From Acidimicrobiales bacterium (GTDB taxonomy: Bacteria > Actinomycetota > Acidimicrobiia > Acidimicrobiales > JAHWLA01), in the NCBI GenBank assembly GCA_035536915.1, contig DATLNE010000034.1:1-64000 (forward strand): a DNA stretch of 64,000 bases, read 5' to 3'. The notes beneath the pieces are model-generated. The model was not told where the DNA came from and did no database searches. It saw only the letters and a program-made list of their open reading frames with translations. Positions 44,183 to 53,245 of the stretch are shown here, one piece after another. Made by a program: the position numbers and the translations under genes. Positions within the stretch are counted from its first letter, which is position 1; each line of letters opens with the position of its first letter.

Positions 44183-46030
44183 ATGAAGAAAGTCGCTTTT
44201 GTCGCGGCCGCAGCGGTGTTCGCTGCACTGCTGGCGCCGGCTGCTCGCAGCGCCGTCGTGCCTGTAGCTCGGGGCGCCGAGCCCGTCGTGCTCACCGGGG
44301 CGCAGCTCCCCACGTGGTCGCGCCTGCCCGCCGCGGGCAGCGCCCTGCCGTGGCCCACCGGATTCCTTGACGGCGTGCGCGACGCCCACCACGGCACGCT
44401 CGTCGTCCCGCCCGACGTGCGCACCGGCGTCGACCCCGACGAGATCGTGGCCTACAAGTGGGACGGCGCCTGGGTCGAGGTGCCCGTGCAGGTCGACCAG
44501 CGCTTCCCGTACTTCCTGGCCAACGCCAACTCCGACTTCGCCATGTACTCCGCCGTCGACGAAGAGCTCACCTACCAGTGGGACGTCGAGCGCTGGAAGA
44601 TGACCGCAGGCAGTTGCGCCACGGCCTTCCCGCCCGGTGCGTCGACCATGGCCGACCCGGTGCCCACCCTCGACGACGACGACGAGCTGGTGTTCATGGC
44701 GTCGGACGCAGGCGGCCAAGCCCCGCCCGCCTCCCGCCCTGCGGGCACCGTGGGGGAGCGCCAGGACGTCACGCTGGCCGACCCGCTCGACCCGACCAAC
44801 GTCCGCCACGTCTACCTGTTCCGCAACCCCACCGGGCCGACGACCACCACGAGCTACGTCGACTACGACCGTGACGCCGACGCCGACGAGTGGATCGACC
44901 GCGACAGCTTCACCGCCGATGACCCCGAGAAGCTCGGCAGCAGCAACACCGGCTACGGGCCCAACCTGGGCGGCGACGTGTGCGATCCCGGCGGCACAAT
45001 CCGCAGCTCGACCGACCGCTTCCCCCGCGACGGCGTGACCGTCACCACCGACGCCTACACCTGGCGAGCCACCGGCCGCTGGATGGTGCGCGGCATCCAG
45101 GTCGCCAACGCCGGCGGGTACGGCCCCGACCTCATCGACCGGTGGAAGGGCCGGGCCTTCCAGCAGAGCCCCGATTCGTCGATCTCCGTCGTCGGCTTCG
45201 AGGACGAGCAGGTCAACTGGGAGGCCAACTCCATCCTCTTGGGCGAGCGCACCGGTCCGGTGCGGGCCATCCGGGAGACGTGGGGCGCCGACTCCGGCAC
45301 CAACGTGACCAAGACCGAGACCTTCTATCGCGACGCCGTCACCTACCGGTACCGGGTGCGCGTGCACCCCATCCCCCCCGACGGCCTCTACACGTCGTGG
45401 GACTACAACGCCAACGTCGCCACCACGTACTACAACGCCATCAAGCCGAGCGGCGTGGCCATCGACGGCGTGAACGACGACGTGGGCAACGTCGACCAGG
45501 TGGGCGGGCAGCCCGCTTTCTTCGACGCTCCCGACCCCACATTCAATGCCCCGTTGTCGGTCATGAACTGGGAGCAGGTGTCGGGTGCAGGCGACGCAGG
45601 CTCGCTCGTCTACATCATGGAGTTGAAGGGGGCGACGTCGGCCGCCAACCCCGCCGTGGTGCCGTACTACCGCGACGACAAGTGCCTCGACGACGGCACC
45701 GGCGACAACCCGGTGGCCCGCCCGTACCCGGGTGACGCCAGCACCGACGCCAATGTGAAGGCCGGTTACGAAGCGGCCAACGGCGGCACGCCGTACGCCT
45801 CGCTCACCTGCGACCAGAAGCAGGGGGCGTGGGGCAGCCACGGCGTGCACTTCTTCGTCACCCACGACAGCGACAACGCATTCACACCCAAGACGACGAC
45901 CGAAGTGGACGCCCAGCAGTGGCAGTTCGCCGTCCCGACGGCGGCCCCGACCAACGTGGGCGACCCCTACGCCAACGTGGTCAAGGCCAAGCTCGTGGCT
46001 GCGGCGGTCCCGCAGGACGCAGGCCCCTGA
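44183..46030 (+). CDS. Large secreted hypothetical protein, Asp/Tyr-rich
   Basis: 615 residues. Signal peptide MKKVAFVAAAAVFAALLAPA ending ARSA. Mature part rich in Asp, Tyr and Trp, with repeated acidic motifs (DADADEWIDRD, TLDDDDELVF) suited to calcium binding. A few cysteines (SCATAF, DVCDPGG, DDKCLDD, LTCDQKQ) could form disulfides. GGGGGG-type ribosome site before ATG. No membrane anchor or sorting signal, so probably fully exported. No family recognised. Confidence 0.7.
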   Translation: MKKVAFVAAAAVFAALLAPAARSAVVPVARGAEPVVLTGAQLPTWSRLPAAGSALPWPTGFLDGVRDAHHGTLVVPPDVRTGVDPDEIVAYKWDGAWVEVPVQVDQRFPYFLANANSDFAMYSAVDEELTYQWDVERWKMTAGSCATAFPPGASTMADPVPTLDDDDELVFMASDAGGQAPPASRPAGTVGERQDVTLADPLDPTNVRHVYLFRNPTGPTTTTSYVDYDRDADADEWIDRDSFTADDPEKLGSSNTGYGPNLGGDVCDPGGTIRSSTDRFPRDGVTVTTDAYTWRATGRWMVRGIQVANAGGYGPDLIDRWKGRAFQQSPDSSISVVGFEDEQVNWEANSILLGERTGPVRAIRETWGADSGTNVTKTETFYRDAVTYRYRVRVHPIPPDGLYTSWDYNANVATTYYNAIKPSGVAIDGVNDDVGNVDQVGGQPAFFDAPDPTFNAPLSVMNWEQVSGAGDAGSLVYIMELKGATSAANPAVVPYYRDDKCLDDGTGDNPVARPYPGDASTDANVKAGYEAANGGTPYASLTCDQKQGAWGSHGVHFFVTHDSDNAFTPKTTTEVDAQQWQFAVPTAAPTNVGDPYANVVKAKLVAAAVPQDAGP

Positions 46031-46039
46031 CGCGGGCGC

Positions 46040-46067
46040 GGGCGGGGCTGTATTGACAGTCCCGCCC
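46040..46067 (+). terminator. Hairpin terminator after the 615-residue exported protein gene
   Basis: GGGCGGGGCTGT pairs with ACAGTCCCGCCC around ATTG (12 bp with one wobble). No T-run. It begins 9 bp after the stop and lies 24 bp before topA. Confidence 0.75.
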
Positions 46068-46090
46068 CCGTCTGCTGACCTCGAAAAACC

Positions 46091-48697
46091 ATGCCCAAGC
46101 CCCTCGTCATCGTGGAATCGCCGGCCAAGGCGAAGACCATTGCCGGCTTCCTCGGCGGCGATTTCGTCGTGGAGTCGTCGATCGGCCACATCCGCGACCT
46201 GCCTCGCAACGCCGCCGACGTCCCGCCCGCATTGAAGGGCGAGCCGTGGGCGCGGCTGGGCGTCGACGTCGACAACGGGTTCAAGCCGCTGTACGTGGTG
46301 TCCCGCGAGAAGAAGGACCAAGTCAAGAAGCTCAAGGCGCTGCTGAAGGACGCCAGCGAGCTCTATCTCGCAACCGACGAGGACCGCGAAGGCGAGTCGA
46401 TCGCGTGGCACCTGTTGGAGGTGCTGAACCCGCCGGCCAACATCCCGGTCAAGCGCATGGTGTTCCACGAGATCACCCGCCCCGCCATCGAGCGGGCCGT
46501 GAGCGAGTGGCGCGAGCTCGACCGCCGGCTGGTCGACGCCCAGGAGGCACGGCGCATCCTCGACCGCCTGTTCGGCTACGAGGTGTCGCCTGTCCTCTGG
46601 AAGAAGGTCATGCCGAAGCTGTCGGCGGGCCGGGTGCAGAGCGTCGCCACCCGCATCCTCGTCGAGCGCGAGCGGGCCCGCATGCGCTTCCGGGCCGCGG
46701 GCTACTGGGACCTCGAGGGCACGTTCACCAAGGAGGCCGACGCCTTCACCGCCGGGCTCGTCAGCATCGACGGCAAGCGGCTGGCGACCGGCAAGGACTT
46801 CGACGAGTCGGGCACGCCCAAGGCGAGTGTCGTGGTGCTCGACGAGCCTGCGGCGCGGTCGCTGGCCGAGCGGCTGGGCGGCGCCGAGATCGCCGTGCGC
46901 TCGGTCGAGGAGAAGCCGTTCAAGACCTCGCCCAAGCCGCCGTTCATGACCTCGACGTTGCAGCAGGAGGCGGGCCGCAAGCTGCGCTTCTCGTCGCAGC
47001 GCACCATGCAGGTCGCCCAGCGACTGTACGAGAACGGCTACATCACCTACATGCGCACCGACAGCACCACCTTGTCGGAGACGGCGCTGACCGCGGCCCG
47101 CACCCAGGCCGCCGAGCTCTACGGCGCCGACTACGTGCCCGACGCGCCGCGGCGGTACGAGAAGAAGGTCAAGAACGCCCAGGAGGCCCACGAGGCCATC
47201 CGTCCGGCGGGCGACTCCTTCCGCCGCCCCGAGCAGGTGGCCCGTGAGGTGGGCGCCGACGAGGCCCGCCTGTACGAGCTCATCTGGAAGCGCACCGTGG
47301 CCTCGCAGATGAAGGACGCCGCGGGCCAGCGCGTGCAGGTGCGCCTGGGCGGGCGGTCGAGCGCAGGCGAGGACGCCGAGTTCGCGGCCAGCGGCCAGGT
47401 CATCACCTTCCCCGGCTACATGCGGGCCTACGTCGAGGGCTCCGACGATCCCGACGCCGAACTGGAAGACCGCGAGGTGCGGCTGCCCGCCATGGCCGCC
47501 GGTGACGCCCTCGGGCTGGCCGGGCTGGAGGCCAAGGGGCATTCGACCCAGCCGCCTGCCCGCTACACCGAAGCCTCGCTGGTGCGGGCGCTGGAGGAGA
47601 TGGGCGTGGGCCGGCCGTCCACCTACGCCTCGATCATCGGCACCATCCAAGACCGCGGCTACGTGTGGAAGAAGGGCACGGCGCTGGTGCCGTCGTTCAC
47701 CGCCTTCGCCGTGGTGGGGTTGTTGGAGCGGCACTTCCCCAAGCTCGTCGACTACGCCTTCACCGCCGACATGGAGTCCGAGCTCGACGAGATCGCCGCG
47801 GGCGGCGAAGAAGCCGTGCCGTGGCTGACCTCGTTCTACTTCGGGAACGCGAGCGGCGTGCCCGGGTTGAAGCAGCTCGTGTCGGACCACCTCGGCGAGA
47901 TCGACGCCCGCGAGGTGAACTCCATCCCCGTCAACGACGAGATCATGGTGCGGGTGGGGCGCTACGGCCCGTACGTGCAGCGGGGCGACGAGCGGGCATC
48001 CGTGCCCGAAGACCTGGCGCCCGACGAGCTGACCGCCGAGAAGGCCGAGGAGCTGCTGTCGGCGCCCAGCGGCGACCGCGTGTTGGGGGAGGACCCCGAG
48101 GCCGGGCTGCCGGTGGTGGCCAAGGCCGGGCGCTACGGGCCGTATGTGCAGTTGGGCGAAGGCGACGCGGGGTCGAAGACCAAGCCCCGCACGGCGTCGC
48201 TGTTCAAGTCGATGACGCTCGACTCGGTGACGTTGGAGGATGCGCTGCGGCTGTTGCAGTTGCCGCGGGTGGTCGGGGTCGACCCCACTGACGGCAAGGA
48301 GATCACCGCCCAGAACGGGCGCTACGGGCCGTACATCAAGAAGGGCACCGACTCGCGCTCGATCGAGTCGGAGGAGCAGTTGCTGACGATCACGCTGGAG
48401 GAGTGCCAGGCGGTCTTCGCCCAGCCCAAGCAGCGGGGGCGGGGCGCGGCCGCGGCGCCGCCGTTGCGCGAACTGGGCGACGACCCGGTGAGCGGCAAGC
48501 CGGTGGTGCTGAAGGAAGGCCGCTTCGGGCCGTACGTGACCGACGGCGAGACCAACGCCTCGCTGCGCAAGGGCGACAGCGTCGAGGAACTCACCCCGGA
48601 GCGGGCCGCCGAACTGCTGGCCGACCGCCGCGCCGCAGGCCCGCCCAAGAAGAAGGCGGGCCGCACCACCAAGAAAGCCGCCAAAGCCCGCCGTTAA
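46091..48697 (+). CDS. topA: DNA topoisomerase I
   Basis: 868 residues. Relaxes negative supercoils via a Tyr-DNA link. Toprim domain at the start (LVIVESPAKAKTIAGFLG, ATDEDREGESIAWHL), catalytic tyrosine in NGYITYMRTDSTTLSE, and C-terminal GRYGPYV-type repeats (at least four) without the zinc cysteines of the E. coli enzyme, ending in a Lys-rich tail (PKKKAGRTTKKAAKARR). This matches the actinobacterial TopA type. Confidence 0.95.
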   Translation: MPKPLVIVESPAKAKTIAGFLGGDFVVESSIGHIRDLPRNAADVPPALKGEPWARLGVDVDNGFKPLYVVSREKKDQVKKLKALLKDASELYLATDEDREGESIAWHLLEVLNPPANIPVKRMVFHEITRPAIERAVSEWRELDRRLVDAQEARRILDRLFGYEVSPVLWKKVMPKLSAGRVQSVATRILVERERARMRFRAAGYWDLEGTFTKEADAFTAGLVSIDGKRLATGKDFDESGTPKASVVVLDEPAARSLAERLGGAEIAVRSVEEKPFKTSPKPPFMTSTLQQEAGRKLRFSSQRTMQVAQRLYENGYITYMRTDSTTLSETALTAARTQAAELYGADYVPDAPRRYEKKVKNAQEAHEAIRPAGDSFRRPEQVAREVGADEARLYELIWKRTVASQMKDAAGQRVQVRLGGRSSAGEDAEFAASGQVITFPGYMRAYVEGSDDPDAELEDREVRLPAMAAGDALGLAGLEAKGHSTQPPARYTEASLVRALEEMGVGRPSTYASIIGTIQDRGYVWKKGTALVPSFTAFAVVGLLERHFPKLVDYAFTADMESELDEIAAGGEEAVPWLTSFYFGNASGVPGLKQLVSDHLGEIDAREVNSIPVNDEIMVRVGRYGPYVQRGDERASVPEDLAPDELTAEKAEELLSAPSGDRVLGEDPEAGLPVVAKAGRYGPYVQLGEGDAGSKTKPRTASLFKSMTLDSVTLEDALRLLQLPRVVGVDPTDGKEITAQNGRYGPYIKKGTDSRSIESEEQLLTITLEECQAVFAQPKQRGRGAAAAPPLRELGDDPVSGKPVVLKEGRFGPYVTDGETNASLRKGDSVEELTPERAAELLADRRAAGPPKKKAGRTTKKAAKARR

Positions 48698-48704
48698 CCC
48701 CCGT

Positions 48705-48747
48705 CCCGAGTACATGGCGTACGGAATCCGTACGCCGTGTACTCGGG
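48705..48747. repeat. Palindrome (family B) between topA and the MFS gene
   Basis: CCCGAGTACATGGCGTACGGA pairs with TCCGTACGCCGTGTACTCGGG across one mismatch and a 1-base apex (a GAATC-type loop in practice). Starts 7 bp after the topA stop. Shares GAGTACAT and ACTCGGGAGTGG with 11570-11614. Confidence 0.83.
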
Positions 48748-48781
48748 AGTGGGGGTGGTGCCCCACTACCCTGTGCGCACT

Positions 48782-50098
48782 GTGGCGGAGCCCACCCTCG
48801 ACCCCGTCGACCCGTTGCCCGACCGCGCCTCGACCATCCGCCTGTTCGGCACCCCCTCCTTCTTCCGGTTGTGGGTGGCCCAAGTGGTGTCGTCGATGGG
48901 CGACTGGATCGGGTTCGTCGCCGTGGCTGCCATCGCCGCCCGCATCGGCGGGTCGTCGCCGGAGGCCGCTGTCGGCCTCGTCCTGTCGGCCCGGCTGATC
49001 CCGGGGTTCTTCCTCGCCCCGGCCGCGGGCGTGCTGGTCGACCGGTGGGACCGCAAGCGGGTCATGGTCATGTGCGACATCGGCCGCGGCCTGGTGCTCG
49101 CCACCCTGCCGTTCGTCGACACCATCCCGGGCCTGTTCTTCGTCTCCCTGCTGCTCGAAGTGCTGACGCTGCTGTGGTCGCCGGCCAAGGAGGCGTCGGT
49201 CCCCAACCTGGTGCACGCCGACGCCCTGGCCACGGCCAACTCCCTTTCGTTGATCGCCGCCTACGGCACCTTCCCCATCGCCTCGGCCCTCTTCGCGGGC
49301 ATGGCCAAGGTGGCCGAGTGGCTGTCGCGCTACGACAGCCTCGATGCCCTGCGACTGAGCCAGGAGACGGTGGCCATCTGGTTCGACGTGCTGACGTTCT
49401 TCGTCTCCGCCCTGCTCATCGCCACCGTCGCCCTGCCACGCACGCCCAAGGTCGACCGCCCCCGCGGCATCGACTTCCGCCAGACCTTCCGAGAACTGGC
49501 CGAAGGCTGGCGCTTCATCGGCCAGAACGCCGTGGTGCGCTCGGTCATCGTCGGCCTGGCCACCGGCCTCATCGGCGGCGGCATGGTGGTGCCGCTCGGC
49601 CCCGTCATGTCGAGCGAGGTCTTCGGCGCGGGCACGGCGGGCTTCGGCCTCCTGCTCACCGCCCTGGGCACCGGCGTGGCGCTCGGCATCATCGGCCTCT
49701 CCGTGATCCAGAAGCGAGTGCCGCATGCCCGCCTGTTCGTGTGGGCGCTGGTCGGCGCGGGCGCCTGCATCGTGGCCGGCGCCTCGATGTCGTCGCTCAC
49801 CCCGGCCCTTGCTTTCGTGTCGGTGCTCGGGCTCTGCGCGGGCGCCGTCTACATCCTCGGCTTCACCCTGCTGCAGACGAACGTGGAGAACGAACTGCGG
49901 GGCCGCATCTTCGCCACCCTCTACACGCTCATCCGCTTCTGTCTGCTGCTGTCGTTCGTGGTGGCGCCCGCCCTCTCGTCGTTGCTCGACGACCTCTTCG
50001 AGGGGATCGAAGGGGCCCGCCTCACCCTCTGGTTCGGCGGGTCGATCATCCTCATGGCCGCCCTGCTGGCCCAGCGGTCGTTGCGCACCAGTCGATGA
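48782..50098 (+). CDS. MFS transporter, tmk-linked
   Basis: 438 residues with 10-12 spans (FFRLWVAQVVSSMGDWIGFVAV, RLIPGFFLAPAAGVLVDRWDRKRVMV). GTG at 48782 is chosen because earlier frames start inside the hairpin. The stop overlaps tmk by ATGA. In some actinobacteria an MFS domain is fused to thymidylate kinase; here the two are separate but translationally coupled. Substrate unknown. Confidence 0.8.
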   Translation: MAEPTLDPVDPLPDRASTIRLFGTPSFFRLWVAQVVSSMGDWIGFVAVAAIAARIGGSSPEAAVGLVLSARLIPGFFLAPAAGVLVDRWDRKRVMVMCDIGRGLVLATLPFVDTIPGLFFVSLLLEVLTLLWSPAKEASVPNLVHADALATANSLSLIAAYGTFPIASALFAGMAKVAEWLSRYDSLDALRLSQETVAIWFDVLTFFVSALLIATVALPRTPKVDRPRGIDFRQTFRELAEGWRFIGQNAVVRSVIVGLATGLIGGGMVVPLGPVMSSEVFGAGTAGFGLLLTALGTGVALGIIGLSVIQKRVPHARLFVWALVGAGACIVAGASMSSLTPALAFVSVLGLCAGAVYILGFTLLQTNVENELRGRIFATLYTLIRFCLLLSFVVAPALSSLLDDLFEGIEGARLTLWFGGSIILMAALLAQRSLRTSR

Positions 50099-50685
50099 GC
50101 AGGTTCATCGCCTTCGAGGGCGGCGACGCCTCGGGCAAGTCGACGCAGGCGGCGCTGCTGGCCAGCCGCCTCGGGGCCGTCCTCACCCGCGAGCCGGGCG
50201 GCACCGCCGTGGGCGAACGGGTGCGTGACCTCTTGCTCGACCCCGCCCTGGTCGACCTCGACCCCCGGGCCGAGGCGTTGTTCATGGCGGCGGCCCGGGC
50301 TCAGCACGTGGCCGAGGTCATCCGTCCCGCCCTCGACGCCGGACGCGACGTGGTGACCGACCGCTACGCGGGCTCGTCACTGGCGTACCAGGGCTTCGGC
50401 CGCGGCCTCGACATCGACGCCGTGCGGGCCTTGTCGGAGTTCGCCACCGGCGGGCTGTGGCCCGACGTCGTGGTGCTGCTCGACGTGCCCGACGACGTGG
50501 CCCGCCAACGCCTCGGCGTGCTCGACCGCTTCGAAGCGGCAGGCGCCGACTTCCACCACCGGGTCGTCGAAGGCTTCCGCGCCCTGGCCGCCGCCGAGCC
50601 CGAGCGGTGGGTCGTCGTCTCGGGAGTCGGTAGCGTCGACGAGGTGACGGAACGGGTCTGGCAGGCGGTGGGCGCGAGTGGCTGA
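50095..50685 (+). CDS. tmk: Thymidylate kinase
   Basis: 196 residues. Phosphorylates dTMP to dTDP. P-loop FEGGDASGKSTQAALLASRL, TREPGGTAVGERVRDLLL with the conserved EPGGT, DRYAGSSLAYQGFGRGLD, and a compact lid (DDVARQRLGVLDRFEAAG). ATG lies in the ATGA overlap with the MFS gene. TGA overlaps the apparent start of holB by 8 bp. Confidence 0.95.
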   Translation: MSRFIAFEGGDASGKSTQAALLASRLGAVLTREPGGTAVGERVRDLLLDPALVDLDPRAEALFMAAARAQHVAEVIRPALDAGRDVVTDRYAGSSLAYQGFGRGLDIDAVRALSEFATGGLWPDVVVLLDVPDDVARQRLGVLDRFEAAGADFHHRVVEGFRALAAAEPERWVVVSGVGSVDEVTERVWQAVGASG

Positions 50686-51799
50686 GGCTTCTGGTGGGGG
50701 AATCCCGCGCCAGGACGCGGGATTCCCCCACCAGAACACGCTCTACGCCGGCGTGGTGGGCCAAGAGGCCGCCGTGGCTGCCTTGCACGCCGCGGCGCGG
50801 GCGCCCGTGCACGCCTACCTGTTCGTGGGGCCGCCGGGAACGGGCAAGCGCACCGCCGCCCGTTCGTTCGCCGCCTCGCTGTTGTGCGCCACCGGCGGGT
50901 GCGGCATCTGCACCGAGTGCACCCGCGCCCTGGCGGGCACGCACCCCGACCTCGTGCTCTACGAACGGGCGGGCGCCCGCATGGCCGTCGACGACGCCCG
51001 CGAGATCACCCGGCTGGCGGCCCGTTCCCCGGTCGAGGGCCACCGCAAGGTCATCGTCATCCCCGAGTTCCACCTCGCCGCACCCATCGCCGCCGCCCTG
51101 CTGAAGACCATCGAGGAACCGCCGGAGAGCACGGTGTTCGTGGGGCTGGCCGAGTCGGTGCCCGCCGACTTCGTGACCATCGCCAGCCGCTGCGTGCGCA
51201 TCGCCTTCCGCCCGGTGCCCGAGCAGGTGCTGGTCGAAGCGCTGGTGGCCGAAGGGGTCGATGCCGACACCGCCCAGTCCGTCGCCGTGGCCGCCGAGGG
51301 ACGCATCGACCGCGCCCGCCTGCTCGCCTCCGACCCCGGCTTCGCCGAACGGCGGGCGCTGTGGCAAGGCGTGCCCGACCGCCTCGACGACACCGGCGCC
51401 ACCGCCGCCAAGCTGGTCGACGAACTGCTGGCCTCCCTCGACACCATCGTCGAGCCCCTGGCCGCCCGCCACACCGAAGAGTTGGCCCAACTCGACGCCC
51501 GGGCCAAGGCCTACGGCGAGCGCGGACTGGGTCGCAAGGAGATGACCGAGCGCCACAAGCGGGAGCAGCGGCGGGTGCGCACCGACGAGTTGCGCTTCGG
51601 CCTGTCGACGCTGGCGGGCGCCTACCGCGACCGCCTGCTGGCGGGCGGGCGGGCCGACGGCGCCCTCGCCGCACTGGAGGCGATCACCGCCGCCAACGAC
51701 GGCCTGGTCCGCAACCCCAACGAGGTGCTGCTGCTGCAGGCGCTTCTCCTGAAGTTGGGCCAGGTGGGCGTTGCTAACCTACGACCCGCGCCCGGGTAG
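50678..51799 (+). CDS. holB: DNA polymerase III delta' subunit
   Basis: About 373 residues in the clamp loader. AAA+ core: GVVGQEAAVAALHAAA, VHAYLFVGPPGTGKRTAARS, zinc-type CGICTEC, KVIVIPEFHLAAPIAAALLKTIEEPPEST, and the SRC-like IASRCVRIAF. The GTG at 50678 makes residues 5-20 come from the palindrome 50689-50736. The alternative GTG at 50753 would skip it but lacks a ribosome site. The stop TAG (51797-51799) falls inside the D-arm of tRNA-Thr. Confidence 0.85.
   Translation: MAEASGGGIPRQDAGFPHQNTLYAGVVGQEAAVAALHAAARAPVHAYLFVGPPGTGKRTAARSFAASLLCATGGCGICTECTRALAGTHPDLVLYERAGARMAVDDAREITRLAARSPVEGHRKVIVIPEFHLAAPIAAALLKTIEEPPESTVFVGLAESVPADFVTIASRCVRIAFRPVPEQVLVEALVAEGVDADTAQSVAVAAEGRIDRARLLASDPGFAERRALWQGVPDRLDDTGATAAKLVDELLASLDTIVEPLAARHTEELAQLDARAKAYGERGLGRKEMTERHKREQRRVRTDELRFGLSTLAGAYRDRLLAGGRADGALAALEAITAANDGLVRNPNEVLLLQALLLKLGQVGVANLRPAPG
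50689..50736. repeat. Palindrome (family A) inside the apparent 5' end of holB
   Basis: TTCTGGTGGGGGAATCCCGC plus G pairs perfectly with its complement (21 bp) around CCAGGA. It begins 3 bp after the tmk stop. The reading frame from 50678 passes through it without a stop. Confidence 0.85.
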
Positions 51800-51865
51800 C
51801 TCAGTCGGCAGAGCAACGCACTCGTAATGCGTAGGTCGGGGGTTCGAATCCCCCCTCGGGCTCCA
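51790..51865 (+). tRNA. tRNA-Thr(CGT)
   Basis: 76 bases with a full cloverleaf. Acceptor GCCCGGG pairs with CTCGGGC. D-loop is AGCTCAGTCGGCAGAGC. Anticodon stem ACGCA/TGCGT holds loop CTCGTAA (anticodon CGU). T-loop is TTCGAAT. CCA is encoded at 51863-51865. The first ten bases overlap the 3' end of holB. Confidence 0.95.
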
Positions 51866-53245
51866 TCACGCCGTCAGCCTGCGGGCGTTTTCGCTCGCTG
51901 CGCCGGCGTGCGCCGCGTAACGCTGCAGATGAGCGAGCGTCGCCGTCTCGGTGCCGGTGAGCGACCGCACCCGCTTGGCGAACCCGTCGAGGCGGGACCG
52001 GACCAGCCACTCGGCGACCTCGGGGGTTGTCGACCACCGTCGTCGGTTCGCCAGCTCCACCACCATCCGCTCCGGCCAGTGGGACGGCACCGACAGCGGC
52101 GCGATCGGCGCGCAGAGGCGGTTCTTCTCGCCGTCGTCGTCGAGCACTGCCTCGACGCGGGCGATCAGCGCTGCGCTGAACACCGGTTGGCACAGCCGCA
52201 CGAACTGCAGCGTGATGCGGTCGCCTTCGAACACCGGCCTGGTCGGCCGCGTCGGGATGCCGACGGCTGAGCAGTCGACATGGAGGCAATCGCCGCTCGT
52301 CGGTACCTCGCCCCCGGCGAGGACGATCCGCTCGGCCTCGATGCGAGTCACGCGGCCGAGGCGCACGATGTCGCGGATGCGGCGGAGCTCGTCGAGCTCG
52401 GCGTCGCTGACGATGGCGCAGTGGTAGGCCGTCGGGGTGACCAACGGGTCGATGCGCCGAACCTCGTCGGCCGCTTCGAGCCGTAGGAACAGGTCGTCGA
52501 CCGACTCGGCCCCGGCCAGCGCTTCCACCTGGTCGGCCAGGCCCTTCGCCGCCCGCTCCAGGAACTCGTCGCCCGGTTGGTAGTTGGCTCGGTTCAGCAA
52601 CCAGGAGTCCCTCGGCATGATCCAGCGGATGCAGTCGGGCTCCGCGCCGTTGGCGAGCAGCCAGAGGCAGGCGTCCATGCCCGTCTTGCCCGCGCCGATC
52701 ACGACGTAGCGCCGGAACTCAGGTGCCCGCCGGGGGAGGTCGTTTACGGGCACGAAGGCGACCTCGGGATCGACGGCGAACGTCGGCGTGTGCGTCGACG
52801 GCACGGCGACCCTGGAATAGGTGGCATCGACGAGCTTGCCTGCCCTGACCTCGGTGCGCCTGCCCGACAGCAGCGAGACCACGTCGCCGCTGTCGGCCAC
52901 TTCGCTCATGGGCAGGTACTGCACGCGGCCCGAGGGGAGGAAGCGCTCCCTCATGACGAGGTCGAAGTGGCTGAGCACCTCGGCGCCGGAGGCCAAGTCG
53001 TAGAACCCCTTGTTGAGCCCGGCTTCGTCCTTGGCGCCGGAACCGAGCGGACGGGATTCGACGCCGTAGGTTGCCGCAGGCTGGTGCAGGCGAACGAACG
53101 GGTACGCGTGGGTCCAGTGGCCGCCCGGCCGATCGTGGCGATCGACGATGGCCATCGTCGCCTCCGACTCGGTGAGCATGGTGTCGGCAAAGGCCATCCC
53201 CGTGGCGCCCGCGCCGACGATCAGGTAATCGACGTCAACGGTCAC
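51866..53245 (-). CDS. FAD-dependent NAD(P)-type oxidoreductase
   Basis: 459 residues from GTG at 53245. Two dinucleotide folds: N-terminal DYLIVGAGATGMAFADTM with IVDRHDRPGGHWTHAYPF, and a second YVVIGAGKTGMDACLWLL near 195, as in flavin monooxygenases of the NAD(P)-binding family. Substrate unknown. Its stop abuts tRNA-Thr. It overlaps the upstream DinB-like gene by 4 bp. Confidence 0.78.
   Translation of the reverse strand: MTVDVDYLIVGAGATGMAFADTMLTESEATMAIVDRHDRPGGHWTHAYPFVRLHQPAATYGVESRPLGSGAKDEAGLNKGFYDLASGAEVLSHFDLVMRERFLPSGRVQYLPMSEVADSGDVVSLLSGRRTEVRAGKLVDATYSRVAVPSTHTPTFAVDPEVAFVPVNDLPRRAPEFRRYVVIGAGKTGMDACLWLLANGAEPDCIRWIMPRDSWLLNRANYQPGDEFLERAAKGLADQVEALAGAESVDDLFLRLEAADEVRRIDPLVTPTAYHCAIVSDAELDELRRIRDIVRLGRVTRIEAERIVLAGGEVPTSGDCLHVDCSAVGIPTRPTRPVFEGDRITLQFVRLCQPVFSAALIARVEAVLDDDGEKNRLCAPIAPLSVPSHWPERMVVELANRRRWSTTPEVAEWLVRSRLDGFAKRVRSLTGTETATLAHLQRYAAHAGAASENARRLTA

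Noticed and set aside
43499-49726. Open frame of about 2075 codons on the minus strand
   Set aside because: Only the DedA part (43499-44101) has protein-like composition. The rest is His/Gly/Arg-rich antisense of the exported protein, topA and MFS genes, as expected at this GC content.
51801-52289. Minus-strand open frame starting MEPEGGFEPPTY
   Set aside because: This peptide is the translation of the tRNA-Thr antisense, a familiar annotation artefact.
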